Shown: positions 53,872 through 62,521 of the stretch, in pieces
Layout of the letters: every line of letters begins with the position of its first letter
Position numbering within the stretch: the first letter of the stretch is position 1
Source: Tropicimonas sp. IMCC34043
GTDB lineage: Bacteria; Pseudomonadota; Alphaproteobacteria; Rhodobacterales; Rhodobacteraceae
Assembly: GCF_003390845.1 (NCBI RefSeq)
Contig: NZ_QMEK01000003.1
Span: 62,001 to 126,000 of the forward strand
Length of the DNA: 64,000 bases
Direction: 5' to 3'
Position numbers and translations under genes: made by a program
The notes under the pieces: generated by a model
Told to the model about the DNA's origin: nothing
The model's input: the letters and a program-made list of their open reading frames with translations, nothing else
Databases searched by the model: none

Positions 53872-56544
53872 ATGAACCCTACCGAAATTTATGACGCATT
53901 GGCGGAAATTGTCGCCGAACCGTTTGACGCCACCGAATTCCCCTTCGCCTTTGCTGCCGCCACTGATGGCGCCAAGGCGGCGATCTCCAAGCTGCGGAGC
54001 GGGTCGACCAACAAGTCCGACCTTCCCGGCGGTGTGCTGTTCGGCAAGAAGTTCCACTTTGCTCCCGCGTTGGTGGGCATGACTGATGTCACGCTGGACC
54101 AACTGCGCAGCTCGAAGAAGACCAAGACCTCGAAGCCCGCGATCCTGATCGCCACCGATGGCGAGATGATCTCGGCAGAGCATCCGGCCTCGGGCGATAC
54201 GCTCCATTGCCGCTTCGCCGAGCTTGGCGATAATTTCGGCTTCTTCCTGCCCGCAGCTGGCAAGGAACGTTACCGTGCGGTTGAAGAAAACCCCGTCGAC
54301 GTTAAGGCCACCGGCAAGCTGGCCCGCCTCTATGACGCGCTGACCAGGGCAAACCCTGATTGGGGCAGCGATGAGCGTCGGCATGAGATGAACCAGCTGA
54401 TGATGCGGCTGATCTTCTGCATGTTCGCCGAGGATGTCGGCATCTTCCCGGACAACCAGTTCTCCCGCCTGCTGTTCACCCATGCCGGCGACAAGGGCGA
54501 GGAAGCACGCGAAACCATCATCGCGGCCTTCCAGGCAATGAACCTGCCCAAGGACAAGCGCGAAGGGCTGCCCGCCTGGACGGGCGAGCTGGAATACGTC
54601 AATGGCGGGCTCTTCGCGGGCACCATCGACGCGCCGCGCTTTGATGCCGTGGCCTTCCGTTATCTGCGCGAGGCCTGCGATCTGAACTGGCGGGAGATCA
54701 ACCCCGACATCTTCGGCTCGATGATCCAGTCGGTCGCGGACCCAAAGCAGCGCTCGGAACTGGGGATGCACTACACCTCGGTGCCGAACATCATGAAGGT
54801 GATCGGGCCGCTGTTCCTCGATGACCTCGATGCCGAGATCCACAAGGCATGGGACCGTGGCCGCGGGCTGCAACAGGTGCTGGACCGGATGTCGCGCATA
54901 CGGGTGTTCGACCCAGCCTGCGGATCGGGCAACTTCCTTGTCGTGTCCTACCGTGAGCTGAGGGCGCGCGAGACGCGCATCCTGCGGCGGTTGGAAGAGC
55001 TGAACGGCCCCGGATCGCTGGCCATGTTCTCGGCCATCCCGATCAGCCATTTCTACGGGATCGAGATCGCGGATTTCGCCGCCGAGACCGCCAAGCTGGC
55101 GCTGTTCATCGCCGAGTATCAAGCGAATGCCAGCTTTGCCGAGGTCTTTGGGCGGCGTCCCGCCGCGCTACCGCTGAAGGACGCGGCGCATATCCGCACC
55201 GGGAACTCGCTGCGCATCGACTGGGAGGGGGTCTGTCCGCCCCCAAATGAGGGCGACGAGGTATTCATCGTCGGCAACCCGCCCTACCTTGGCGCGAAGA
55301 AGAGAGAGCGTTGGCATACCGAGGATATGGTCTTGAATGGGCTGGGAGACCTTCTCCTTCTGGACTATGTCACCGCGTGGTTCTTCAAGGCGGTGCAATA
55401 CGCAAATGGATGCAGCGAATTCGCCTTCGTGACGACCAGTTCTATTTGCCAAGGAGAACAGGTCGCACCGATGTGGGATGCTCTGTTCGAATACTCGCAC
55501 CGCATAAAGTTCGCCTACCGTCCCTTTACTTGGAAAAACTCAGCAGCTGATATTGCTGGCGTTTGGGTGACCATCATAGGAATGGCATCCAAGGGGATTA
55601 ATGAAAGACGCCTTTTCGATGGCGAGATCGTAACTGCCGCAATTGAGATTAGCCCGTACCTCATACCATTCCGATACGTGCCTGTCCTTTCCACTTCCGA
55701 TCAAGTATTTCAGCTGCCAGAAATGGTGATGGGTAGCAATCCCGTGGACGGGAAAAATCTGTCAGTCACAGTTGCTCAGCGAGAGGCAATGCTTCTCGAA
55801 GACAGAAGAAGCGAAGATTTCCTCCTGCCCTACGTCGGAGGAAACGAACTGATTGAGGGCGAAGAACGTTACTGCATTTGGGTACCGGACGATAGGCTAC
55901 CCGACGCCCTCGAAATATCTCCAATCAAAGCGAGAATAGACGCTTGTCAAAAATACAGAGCCGGAGCAGGACGAGATGCGAAAAAAGTAGCCAACGTCCC
56001 CCACAGGTTCTGTTACTCCACATTTCAGGACAAGCCATGCATAGCTGTACCAAACTCTCAATCATCCGATCGCGAGTATGTTCCCGCAACAATGCTGCCA
56101 TCCGGCCACGTACTGAGCAAAGAAGCCTTCGCGATTTATGAACGAGAGGAATATCTCTTGGCCATTATCGGATCGAGACTTCACCGGCTTTGGCTTGCGA
56201 CAGTTGGAGGCAGAATAGGAAACGGCTTTAGATATTCTGTAAAAATTGTGTACAATACATTCCCGGTGCCGAAGTTCACTGAGGACCAGCGGGAAGCGCT
56301 CTCGGCCTCGGCACGCAAGATCCTGCGCTCCCGTTACTCTCATTACCCCGCCACACTTGCCGAGCTTTATGACGCGGACAAGATGCCCGACGACCTGCGT
56401 GCCGTGCATCGGGAAAACGACGACCTGCTTGAAACCATGTATATCGGCCGTCCCTTCCGCAATGACACCGAGCGGCTGGAGAAGCTCTTCAAGCTCTATG
56501 CCGCCAAGGTGAAGTCGCAGGACAAGAAGAGGGCGCGGGCATGA
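53872..56544 (+). CDS. Class I SAM-dependent DNA methyltransferase (large, type IIG/YeeA-like)
   Basis: The 890-residue protein has an N-terminal helical domain of about 340 residues (with LMMRLIFCMFAEDVGIF), SAM motif I VFDPACGSGNFLV (345-357), and the catalytic motif IV VGNPPYLGAKKRE with N469-P-P-Y, typical of adenine N6-methyltransferases. A target-recognition region of about 270 residues follows (about 520-790), then a C-terminal helical part ending PVPKFTEDQREALSASAR and DKMPDDLRAVHRENDDLLET. No clear nuclease motif is seen, so restriction may come from the GIY-YIG gene in the operon. The DNA for the recognition region (about 55400-56270) is much more A+T-rich than either side. The ATG at 53872 follows GAGG; a TTG directly before it is not needed. 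Confidence 0.87.
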   Translation: MNPTEIYDALAEIVAEPFDATEFPFAFAAATDGAKAAISKLRSGSTNKSDLPGGVLFGKKFHFAPALVGMTDVTLDQLRSSKKTKTSKPAILIATDGEMISAEHPASGDTLHCRFAELGDNFGFFLPAAGKERYRAVEENPVDVKATGKLARLYDALTRANPDWGSDERRHEMNQLMMRLIFCMFAEDVGIFPDNQFSRLLFTHAGDKGEEARETIIAAFQAMNLPKDKREGLPAWTGELEYVNGGLFAGTIDAPRFDAVAFRYLREACDLNWREINPDIFGSMIQSVADPKQRSELGMHYTSVPNIMKVIGPLFLDDLDAEIHKAWDRGRGLQQVLDRMSRIRVFDPACGSGNFLVVSYRELRARETRILRRLEELNGPGSLAMFSAIPISHFYGIEIADFAAETAKLALFIAEYQANASFAEVFGRRPAALPLKDAAHIRTGNSLRIDWEGVCPPPNEGDEVFIVGNPPYLGAKKRERWHTEDMVLNGLGDLLLLDYVTAWFFKAVQYANGCSEFAFVTTSSICQGEQVAPMWDALFEYSHRIKFAYRPFTWKNSAADIAGVWVTIIGMASKGINERRLFDGEIVTAAIEISPYLIPFRYVPVLSTSDQVFQLPEMVMGSNPVDGKNLSVTVAQREAMLLEDRRSEDFLLPYVGGNELIEGEERYCIWVPDDRLPDALEISPIKARIDACQKYRAGAGRDAKKVANVPHRFCYSTFQDKPCIAVPNSQSSDREYVPATMLPSGHVLSKEAFAIYEREEYLLAIIGSRLHRLWLATVGGRIGNGFRYSVKIVYNTFPVPKFTEDQREALSASARKILRSRYSHYPATLAELYDADKMPDDLRAVHRENDDLLETMYIGRPFRNDTERLEKLFKLYAAKVKSQDKKRARA

Positions 56545-57320
56545 CGGGGAACTATGTGCTGTTTCAGATGTGGGGACCGTTTCGCCAGTCGTTGATCGAC
56601 GGGCACATTTTCTACGTCGAACAAGCGCGGAAGCGGCTGCTCACGCAGTTTGAGAACATAGAAGCCGAGGCCGACAAGGCCTCGGAAGACTGGCTCGAGA
56701 ACAACAGCCATCGTTTCGATCCTGACCGAGACGATCCGGGGAGCTTCTATGAGGCGGCAGGAGAGGCTGGCATCGAATTCTACCGCCTGCTCTCCGATAT
56801 GCGTGACCAGACCCAGCTGAGTGTGGTCGCGGGTATGTTCCATGAATGGGACAAGCAGCTTCGCGATTGGCTGGTTGCCGAGGTCAGGCACTGGCACCGA
56901 GGGGACCTAACCGCCGAAAAGATCTGGAAGACGAACTTTTCAGATCTCGCTGACCTGCTCGAAGGCCTCGGGTGGAAGATCCGTAACACGGGATATTTTA
57001 AGCTGCTGGATGCCTGCCGTCTGGTCGTGAATGTCTACAAGCATGGCAAAGGGACGTCGCTGGACGATCTGAAGCAAAGTTTCCCCGAATATCTCCCTGA
57101 CCCGAATGCAGGGACGCGCCTTGCATGGTCTTCGATCGACTTTCTTGATCATACATATCTGAAAGTCAGCGATGTCCAATTTCAGGCGTTCTCTGATGCC
57201 ATCGTGTCTTTTTGGAAGGACGTGCCCGAGAACATTTCTGAGTCTGATGTTACCAGCGTGCCAGCTTGGTTCGAGAAGGCGATACTGAAAGATCGTGCTG
57301 AAAAGGCAGGTGCGAAATGA
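56541..57320 (+). CDS. HEPN-like protein of unknown family in the methyltransferase operon
   Basis: The 259-residue helical protein overlaps the methyltransferase stop by four bases (ATGA). It contains LLDACRLVVNVYKHGKGTSL (residues 156-175), with R160, N164 and H168, similar to the R-x-x-x-N-x-x-x-H pattern of HEPN-type proteins, which are often RNases in toxin and defence systems. I do not recognise the family beyond that. It is followed by an Abi_2-like gene, again with a four-base overlap, so both are coupled to the methyltransferase. It may be a toxin, an inhibitor or a sensor within the operon. Confidence 0.65.
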   Translation: MTGNYVLFQMWGPFRQSLIDGHIFYVEQARKRLLTQFENIEAEADKASEDWLENNSHRFDPDRDDPGSFYEAAGEAGIEFYRLLSDMRDQTQLSVVAGMFHEWDKQLRDWLVAEVRHWHRGDLTAEKIWKTNFSDLADLLEGLGWKIRNTGYFKLLDACRLVVNVYKHGKGTSLDDLKQSFPEYLPDPNAGTRLAWSSIDFLDHTYLKVSDVQFQAFSDAIVSFWKDVPENISESDVTSVPAWFEKAILKDRAEKAGAK

Positions 57321-58144
57321 CCGATCAGAGTGGGTCGCAAAAAAGAAGCGAGGCGGCGCCCGAAGGCCCGCCTCATGATCTTGTCCGCAGGAGGGGCCAG
57401 AAGCCTGCCGAAGCACCTAAAGGCAACCTCACCACGTCTCACACCTCATCAGATAGCGATAAGGGCCATATCAATCAAGTGCCGAGTCTCACAGATCTTA
57501 CCATTCAGAAGTTGCTAACCGAGTCCCTGAGCGAGCGGAGGCTCCAGCGGTATGCGCCGGCGGCAGGCGACGCAGGTGTGGCACGCGAGGACATCTACCT
57601 GTGGAACTGCGACCTGGCGGATGCATTTCAGTTCGCTCTCCACATGGCTGAAATCACTTGCCGCAACAGCATTCACTCCGCCTTGCTCTACAAGGGCAAT
57701 AGGTGGTTTGAGGACAGCACGTTTAGGAAGCTCCTGGACGGCCCACGATTGAACGATCTCGATATGGCTCTGGCAGACGAGCGTGCTCAGCATGCCGAAA
57801 GCGTTGACACGCATCACCTTGTTTCCGCACTGTCTTTTGGCTTCTGGGAGCATCTGACGACCAAGCGTTTTAAACGATACCTGTTTCCAAAGGGCTTTCA
57901 GAAAAACTTCAAGCACGCCCCTTGGAAAGCCGAGCTAGACGAGTTGCATGATCTGATCGAGAGCGTTCGTCGCTGGCGCAACCGTATCGCTCACCACAAC
58001 GCGGTCTTCGACAAGGGGCCGTCAGCAAAATACCAAGACGCTCTCACCTTGATCTCTTGGTCTTCGCCCGCATTGGAGACTTGGGTCGCTGGCCGCTGCA
58101 GGGTCAGCCAAATCATCAACGCACGACCAAGAGGTAAAGAGTAA
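57317..58144 (+). CDS. Abi_2-like (AbiD/AbiF-type) abortive-infection protein
   Basis: The 275-residue protein has a polar, low-complexity N-terminus (1-55) and then an Abi_2-like helical fold: RRLQRYAPAAGDAGVAREDI, ADAFQFALHMAEITCRNSIH, ALSFGFWEHLTTKRFKRYLF and ESVRRWRNRIAHHNAVF. The last holds the HEPN motif R221-x4-H226 that is the proposed RNase site in Abi_2/AbiF proteins, where it is usually RNR(I/V)AHH. The start overlaps the previous stop by four bases. Lactococcal AbiD/F proteins stop phage by abortive infection; a similar role inside a restriction-like operon is inferred. Confidence 0.75.
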   Translation: MTDQSGSQKRSEAAPEGPPHDLVRRRGQKPAEAPKGNLTTSHTSSDSDKGHINQVPSLTDLTIQKLLTESLSERRLQRYAPAAGDAGVAREDIYLWNCDLADAFQFALHMAEITCRNSIHSALLYKGNRWFEDSTFRKLLDGPRLNDLDMALADERAQHAESVDTHHLVSALSFGFWEHLTTKRFKRYLFPKGFQKNFKHAPWKAELDELHDLIESVRRWRNRIAHHNAVFDKGPSAKYQDALTLISWSSPALETWVAGRCRVSQIINARPRGKE

Positions 58145-58145
58145 G

Positions 58146-60221
58146 ATGGTTCAGATGGTCAATGTTACCTATGGCACCTCCAAGGCGACCACGAACGCCC
58201 TTGGTCAGCGCCCTATGCAAGCCCGCACCTATGCCGCCCGCGCCGCGCAGTTCCTGCTTTTGAAGGCGCCGCCCGCGGCGGGCAAGAGCCGCGCACTGAT
58301 GTTCGTGGCGCTCGACAAGCTGCGCCATCAGGGGCTGGAAAAGGTGATCGTCTGCGTGCCCGAAACCTCGATCGGTGGCTCGTTCCGCTCGACCGATCTG
58401 ACCAGCTATGGGTTCGAAGCCGACTGGGAGGTCGAAGACCGCTGGAACCTCTGCCTGACCGGCGAGGATGCCGACAGGCAGAAGGTGCGCGCCTTCCAGA
58501 CCTTCATGGACAGCGACGCCAAGGTGCTGGTCTGCACCCATGCCACCTTCCGCTTCGGCTTTGACGAGGTGATCAAGACCAAGGGGATTGAGGCCTTTGA
58601 CAGTTGCTTCATCGCCATCGATGAGTTCCACCATGTGTCCGCCTCGGACAACAATCGGCTGGGGGTGATCCTGCGCAGCCTGATCAATCGCGCTGAGTGT
58701 CATGTCATGGCGATGACCGGCAGCTATTTCCGAGGCGACGCCGATCCGGTGCTGCGCCCCGAGGACGAAGACCGCTTCACCAAGATCACCTACAGCTATT
58801 ACGAGCAGCTGGAGGGCTATGCCTGGCTCAAGGCGCTCGGAATCAACTACGAATTCTACAAGGGCAATTACGTCAACGGGCTGCCCGGCGTGCTGAACCC
58901 TGATCAGAAGACGATCATCCATATCCCGCATCGTGGGTCGTCCGAGGCGTTCGATGACAAGTTCAACGAGGTGGGCAAGATCCTCGACCTGCTGGGCACG
59001 CATGAAGGGCGCGATCCCGAGACGGGGTTCGATCTGGTGCGCAAACCCGATGGCGGGCTCCTGAAGGTCGCCGACCTGGTCGATGACGGGCCGGGGCGCG
59101 ATATAGTCAAGGCTGCGCTGTCGCGCGAGATCAAGGGGCCAGATGGCAAGCGCGATGATCTGGCGGATCGGGCCAAGGTCGACATCATCATCGCCCTTGG
59201 GATGGCCAAGGAAGGGTTTGATTGGGTCTGGTGTGAACATGCGCTGACCATCGGCTATCGGTCGTCCCTGACCGAGATCGTGCAGATCATCGGGCGCGCG
59301 ACCCGCGATGCACCCGGCAAGCCCCGCGCGCTGTTTACGAACCTTGTTGCCGAACCCGGCGTGGAAACCGGCGTCGTGGCTGATGCCGTGAACGACATGC
59401 TCAAGGCGATCTCGGGCTCCCTGCTGATGGAGCAGGTGCTGGCCCCGAACTTCAAGTTCTACCGCCGCGAGGATGGCGATGTGCGCGCGCCGATGGGCAC
59501 CGATGACGAGGGCAATATCACCATTGGCATCAAGGGGCTGGTCGAGCCGCCCACGGACCGCTCGCGCGAGATCTGCGAGAAGGATATGAACGATCTGATG
59601 GCGACAGCCTATCAGGAGATGGACCGGCGCGTGCTGTCGCCAGACACGGCCCCCGAGGTCGCCACGCAGATGGTGCTGACCGACATTATCGAGAAGCGGT
59701 ATGAGACGCTGGACGCCGAGGAAGCGGAATCGGTCCGTCAGCATCTTGCGGCGCATATGAACGTCCTGACGCTGGCGCGGAAGGAGGCCGAACGTGGTTT
59801 CGCCGAGGGGCAGTCCCCCCTGAGCGGCACGCCTCCGAAGCCGAGCGGCGAAGACGATGACGGCGAACCCGCCAGCGCCCCGAATACCCTGCTGGAGATG
59901 GTTCGGAAATTCATCAACGTCCGGGACATCGACATCGAGCTGATCGATAGTGTGAACACTTTCCAGGAGCGCTTCGAGGTTGCATCGAAATCGCTGAACT
60001 CCGAGCTGCTGTCGCATGTGCAGTCGGCGATGGTTGCCCTGCGCGTGAACATGACCGGCGACGAAGCCAGAACGCTGTGGCCGCGCATCAAGGCCTTCCG
60101 CGCCACCGAAGGGCGTGAGCCGAATGTCCATTCCGCCAATCCGCTTGAAAAGCGCATGGCAGAGGCACTTGCCTGGCTGAAGGCCGAAAAGGCCAAGCGC
60201 CTGCGTGAGGGGGCTCTGTGA
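58146..60221 (+). CDS. SF2 DEAD/DEAH-box helicase of the methyltransferase operon
   Basis: The 691-residue protein has a helicase core with Walker A KAPPAAGKSRAL (40-51), motif II IAIDEFHHVS with D159-E160-F-H162, motif III MAMTGSYF, and motif VI EIVQIIGRATRDAPG near residue 380. It resembles the restriction-type SF2 helicases (SSL2 / type III Res-like) that translocate on DNA. A long C-terminal extension (about 430-690) is acidic and partly helical. It starts one base after the Abi_2-like stop and its own stop overlaps the next ATG (TGATG). The base composition is more G+C-rich than the two preceding genes. Confidence 0.82.
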   Translation: MVQMVNVTYGTSKATTNALGQRPMQARTYAARAAQFLLLKAPPAAGKSRALMFVALDKLRHQGLEKVIVCVPETSIGGSFRSTDLTSYGFEADWEVEDRWNLCLTGEDADRQKVRAFQTFMDSDAKVLVCTHATFRFGFDEVIKTKGIEAFDSCFIAIDEFHHVSASDNNRLGVILRSLINRAECHVMAMTGSYFRGDADPVLRPEDEDRFTKITYSYYEQLEGYAWLKALGINYEFYKGNYVNGLPGVLNPDQKTIIHIPHRGSSEAFDDKFNEVGKILDLLGTHEGRDPETGFDLVRKPDGGLLKVADLVDDGPGRDIVKAALSREIKGPDGKRDDLADRAKVDIIIALGMAKEGFDWVWCEHALTIGYRSSLTEIVQIIGRATRDAPGKPRALFTNLVAEPGVETGVVADAVNDMLKAISGSLLMEQVLAPNFKFYRREDGDVRAPMGTDDEGNITIGIKGLVEPPTDRSREICEKDMNDLMATAYQEMDRRVLSPDTAPEVATQMVLTDIIEKRYETLDAEEAESVRQHLAAHMNVLTLARKEAERGFAEGQSPLSGTPPKPSGEDDDGEPASAPNTLLEMVRKFINVRDIDIELIDSVNTFQERFEVASKSLNSELLSHVQSAMVALRVNMTGDEARTLWPRIKAFRATEGREPNVHSANPLEKRMAEALAWLKAEKAKRLREGAL

Positions 60222-61447
60222 TGTCGCGCCCCAGCTTGGAAGACATTTTCGCGGAAGACGACGAATTCGGCTTGTTAGATGTCAAACCTCGCGCAGGACG
60301 CGGTAGTCCGTCGCAGGATCGTGGCGTCGCCGCTTTGCTCGAAGTCACGGCGTTCCATGAGCGTCATTCGCGCCTCCCTGATCCAGACGCGATGGATCAC
60401 GACGAGATGCGCCTTGGCGCGATCTGGGATACGGTGAAGCGGGCTCCGAACGATCAAATGCGGGCCGTCGATCAGTTGGGGCTGCTGAGCGATGACGCCG
60501 CGCCCACGCCGCGCTCATGGCAAGATGACCCCGTCGATGCGGATATTCCCGATAGCTTGGATGACATCTTCGCAGATGACGATCTTGATCTTGATGCCTC
60601 ACTGGTCAGCCTGAAGCACACCACGCCCTCCGCAGACAGGCATGTGCCGGATCATCGCGCTGACTTTGTACCTTGTCAGGATTTCGAGAAGTTCCGGGAG
60701 CGTTTTGAGGCCGTCCAGCGCGGCTTGGAGGCCGGTGAACGCAAAGCAAGCCCAGTACGGAAATGGTCGGTAATCGAGCCGATCGAAGGGGACTTCTTCA
60801 TCAGAAACGGCTTGCTGGCCATGATCGCCGAGAAGTCGGAAATGACGGCCCGTGGCGGCGCGCGCGACCATCGGCTCCGCGTCATCTTTTCTAACGGCAC
60901 AGAGAGCGACCCGCTCATGTCGTCATTCCGCAAATCCCTGAATGACGACAAGACAGCTCGCATGGTCCAGAAGGTTGGCCTCGGGCCGCTTGATCCTGAA
61001 TGGGAGAGTGATCAGCTCGAACCCTCGGGAACGATCTATGTTGCCCGTTCTCGATCCGAAAACCCCGAGATCAAGGGGCAACGCATGATCTTGCACAAAA
61101 TCGGTGTAACTAGTCAGGACGTTGCCCGCCGCGTTGCGGACGCCAAAAACGATCCAACGTTTCTTCTAGCTCCGGTGGAGATTGTGGCGACCTACAGTCT
61201 GCAAAACCTATCACGCAGCAAGGTGGAAAGCCTACTGCATCGCTTCTTCGCAGCGGCCCGTCCGGGCGAGCTCTTCGTCACAGATCGCTTTGGGAAAAAG
61301 GTGTTTCCGAAGGAATGGTTCTATGTCCTGCCCGAACATGTCGGCCAGGCGGCCAAGCTGATCGAGGACGGCACCTTGCATTTGTACCGATACAACCCAT
61401 CAGTCCAAAAGATCGTATATCGCTCAGAAGAGTTTCCGACAACGTAG
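60221..61447 (+). CDS. GIY-YIG nuclease (T5orf172-like) of the methyltransferase operon
   Basis: The 408-residue protein has a disordered, Asp-rich N-terminus with repeated LxDIFA-DDD stretches (SLEDIFAEDDEFG, SLDDIFADDDLDL). Its C-terminal part is GIY-YIG-like: GTIYVARSR in the GIY place, LHKIGVTSQDVARRVADAKN holding the YIG-like HKIG and the conserved Arg, and KVESLLHRFFAAARPGELFV with the metal-binding Glu. This is the T5orf172 variety. The two repeated Asp-rich motifs may be peptide ligands that bind the helicase or methyltransferase. It ends the operon, and a promoter region for the next gene follows. It would be the nuclease of a restriction-like complex. Confidence 0.77.
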   Translation: MSRPSLEDIFAEDDEFGLLDVKPRAGRGSPSQDRGVAALLEVTAFHERHSRLPDPDAMDHDEMRLGAIWDTVKRAPNDQMRAVDQLGLLSDDAAPTPRSWQDDPVDADIPDSLDDIFADDDLDLDASLVSLKHTTPSADRHVPDHRADFVPCQDFEKFRERFEAVQRGLEAGERKASPVRKWSVIEPIEGDFFIRNGLLAMIAEKSEMTARGGARDHRLRVIFSNGTESDPLMSSFRKSLNDDKTARMVQKVGLGPLDPEWESDQLEPSGTIYVARSRSENPEIKGQRMILHKIGVTSQDVARRVADAKNDPTFLLAPVEIVATYSLQNLSRSKVESLLHRFFAAARPGELFVTDRFGKKVFPKEWFYVLPEHVGQAAKLIEDGTLHLYRYNPSVQKIVYRSEEFPTT

Positions 61448-61756
61448 GTCCTGCCGTTTTGAGGCCGGTGCACTGTTTTCCAACCAGAACCATCATAGAA
61501 AGTGGACTAAGTGAGCTTAGTTCTCTCATTTTCATAAGGATAGGATGAATGTAAATACGGTTTCCGAATGTTGAAAAACAGTTCACTTGTCACTTCCCGT
61601 GACTTTACGTCTGCCTGAGGCTCCTCCGCAAAAGCTTGTGCTGTTGTGTTGGCTAAGGGCGTAGTGTCGACATCTCGCGTCATCGTCTGTTGGAAGCTCG
61701 CTGACGCTCTCCGGCCCGGCTGGCGGGAGAGCCTTCCAACGGAGAGAAAGCACAAC
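61448..61756. other. Intergenic region before the HEXXH protein gene
   Basis: About 310 bp. ACTAAG-TGAG-CTTAGT near 61506-61521 forms a short perfect hairpin followed by TCTCTCATTTTC, which could end the methyltransferase operon. The rest is A+T-richer and probably carries the promoter of the next gene. No RNA gene is recognised. Confidence 0.4.
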
Positions 61757-62281
61757 ATGCTCGAACTAAACCGCATTAATGCCCGAGACCGACGCGGCGC
61801 AGCAATCCACGAAGCGGCACATATCGTCATCTCAGAACACTTCGGTATCGATGTCGTCCGTGCTGCGATTTGGCCGACTCCGCGCCAGGACGCACTTCTA
61901 GAGAAAACGTGGGGCGGGCAGATCCAGGTCATCGCAGGGTCTGAGTGTCGCCCGGAAGTCTGGAGAGCGATTGGCATCGCCGGAGTCGTCGGAGAAGACC
62001 TTTGGTTCGAGCGCGAAGAAGATGCCGTTAAGGGATATTACTGGGATTTTCGCTTTGATACCGCCGACGCGATGTCAGAGAGCGATTGGTATCTGTGCAG
62101 AGCAAAGCCCGAAATTGACGCCGATGAACTCTGCGAGGCCGCCACGAAAGTCGCCGAGCTCCTGCGCGGCGCCCTATGGGGAAAGCTGATCAAAACAGCC
62201 CGAAAGCTGATCGTCGAAGCCCGAATCGCGACGAGCCCGACAACTGAAGTACCGAAGATCGCAGGATGTACATTGACATGA
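61757..62281 (+). CDS. Small M41-like HEXXH metallopeptidase-like protein
   Basis: The 174-residue protein contains AAIHEAAHIVISEHFGIDVV (about residues 15-34), a HEXXH zinc-peptidase motif in the context typical of FtsH-type (M41) peptidases and small stand-alone relatives (HEAGHAVV). No membrane or AAA domain is present. A later Glu-rich segment (CEAATKVAELLRGALW, near 140) may supply the third zinc ligand. The ATG at 61757 is preceded by GGAGAGAAAG; upstream codons of the frame are not conserved-looking. It is the last gene of the island before the tRNA. Similar small peptidases accompany defence and mobile-element genes, but the role here is unknown. Confidence 0.7.
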   Translation: MLELNRINARDRRGAAIHEAAHIVISEHFGIDVVRAAIWPTPRQDALLEKTWGGQIQVIAGSECRPEVWRAIGIAGVVGEDLWFEREEDAVKGYYWDFRFDTADAMSESDWYLCRAKPEIDADELCEAATKVAELLRGALWGKLIKTARKLIVEARIATSPTTEVPKIAGCTLT

Positions 62282-62521
62282 AGCAGCCTCGGTAGATCGA
62301 TCCGAGACTTAATGAGCCCAGGAGGCATCCCTGCTCTTCATCTGTGAGCTGAATGTGAGCACTCATCCCGAGAGCCACGTTGGGTGCGTAGGAAAGTGGC
62401 TAGCAGCGTCGAAGTGCCTACTATCTCAGTTAAGAATTACCAAATGGCAACGGCGCCGCTCCCTAGACGAACACCATCTCAGGTGAACCATCTTGGGAAA
62501 CACCTATTTTTCAAGGGCTTA
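62282..62521. other. Island edge, no gene
   Basis: About 240 bp between the HEXXH gene and the tRNA 3' end. No protein or RNA gene is recognised. It probably contains the integrase arm-binding sites of this end, but I see no clear repeat. Confidence 0.4.

Larger units (their letters stand above)
38882..62521. mobile_element. Integrative defence island in tRNA-Ser(GCU), about 23.6 kb
   Basis: The element lies between the displaced tRNA 3' fragment (38879-38958) and the intact tRNA-Ser gene (62522-62611), two direct repeats in the same orientation. An integrase gene lies just inside the distal end. The base composition is clearly more A+T-rich and more mixed than the surrounding chromosome. 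Contents in order are integrase, Xre regulator, an AAA+/membrane-protein cluster, CBASS, Gabija, a primase/helicase pair, a methyltransferase/HEPN/Abi_2/helicase/GIY-YIG operon and a small HEXXH protein. No structural phage genes and no conjugation genes are seen, so it resembles a phage satellite or mobilisable island carrying defence genes. Confidence 0.85.

Noticed and set aside
53755-55122. 455-codon minus-strand frame
   Set aside because: Antisense to the methyltransferase N-terminal half; no motifs.
58116-60131. 671-codon minus-strand frame
   Set aside because: Antisense to the SF2 helicase, which has clear motifs on the plus strand.
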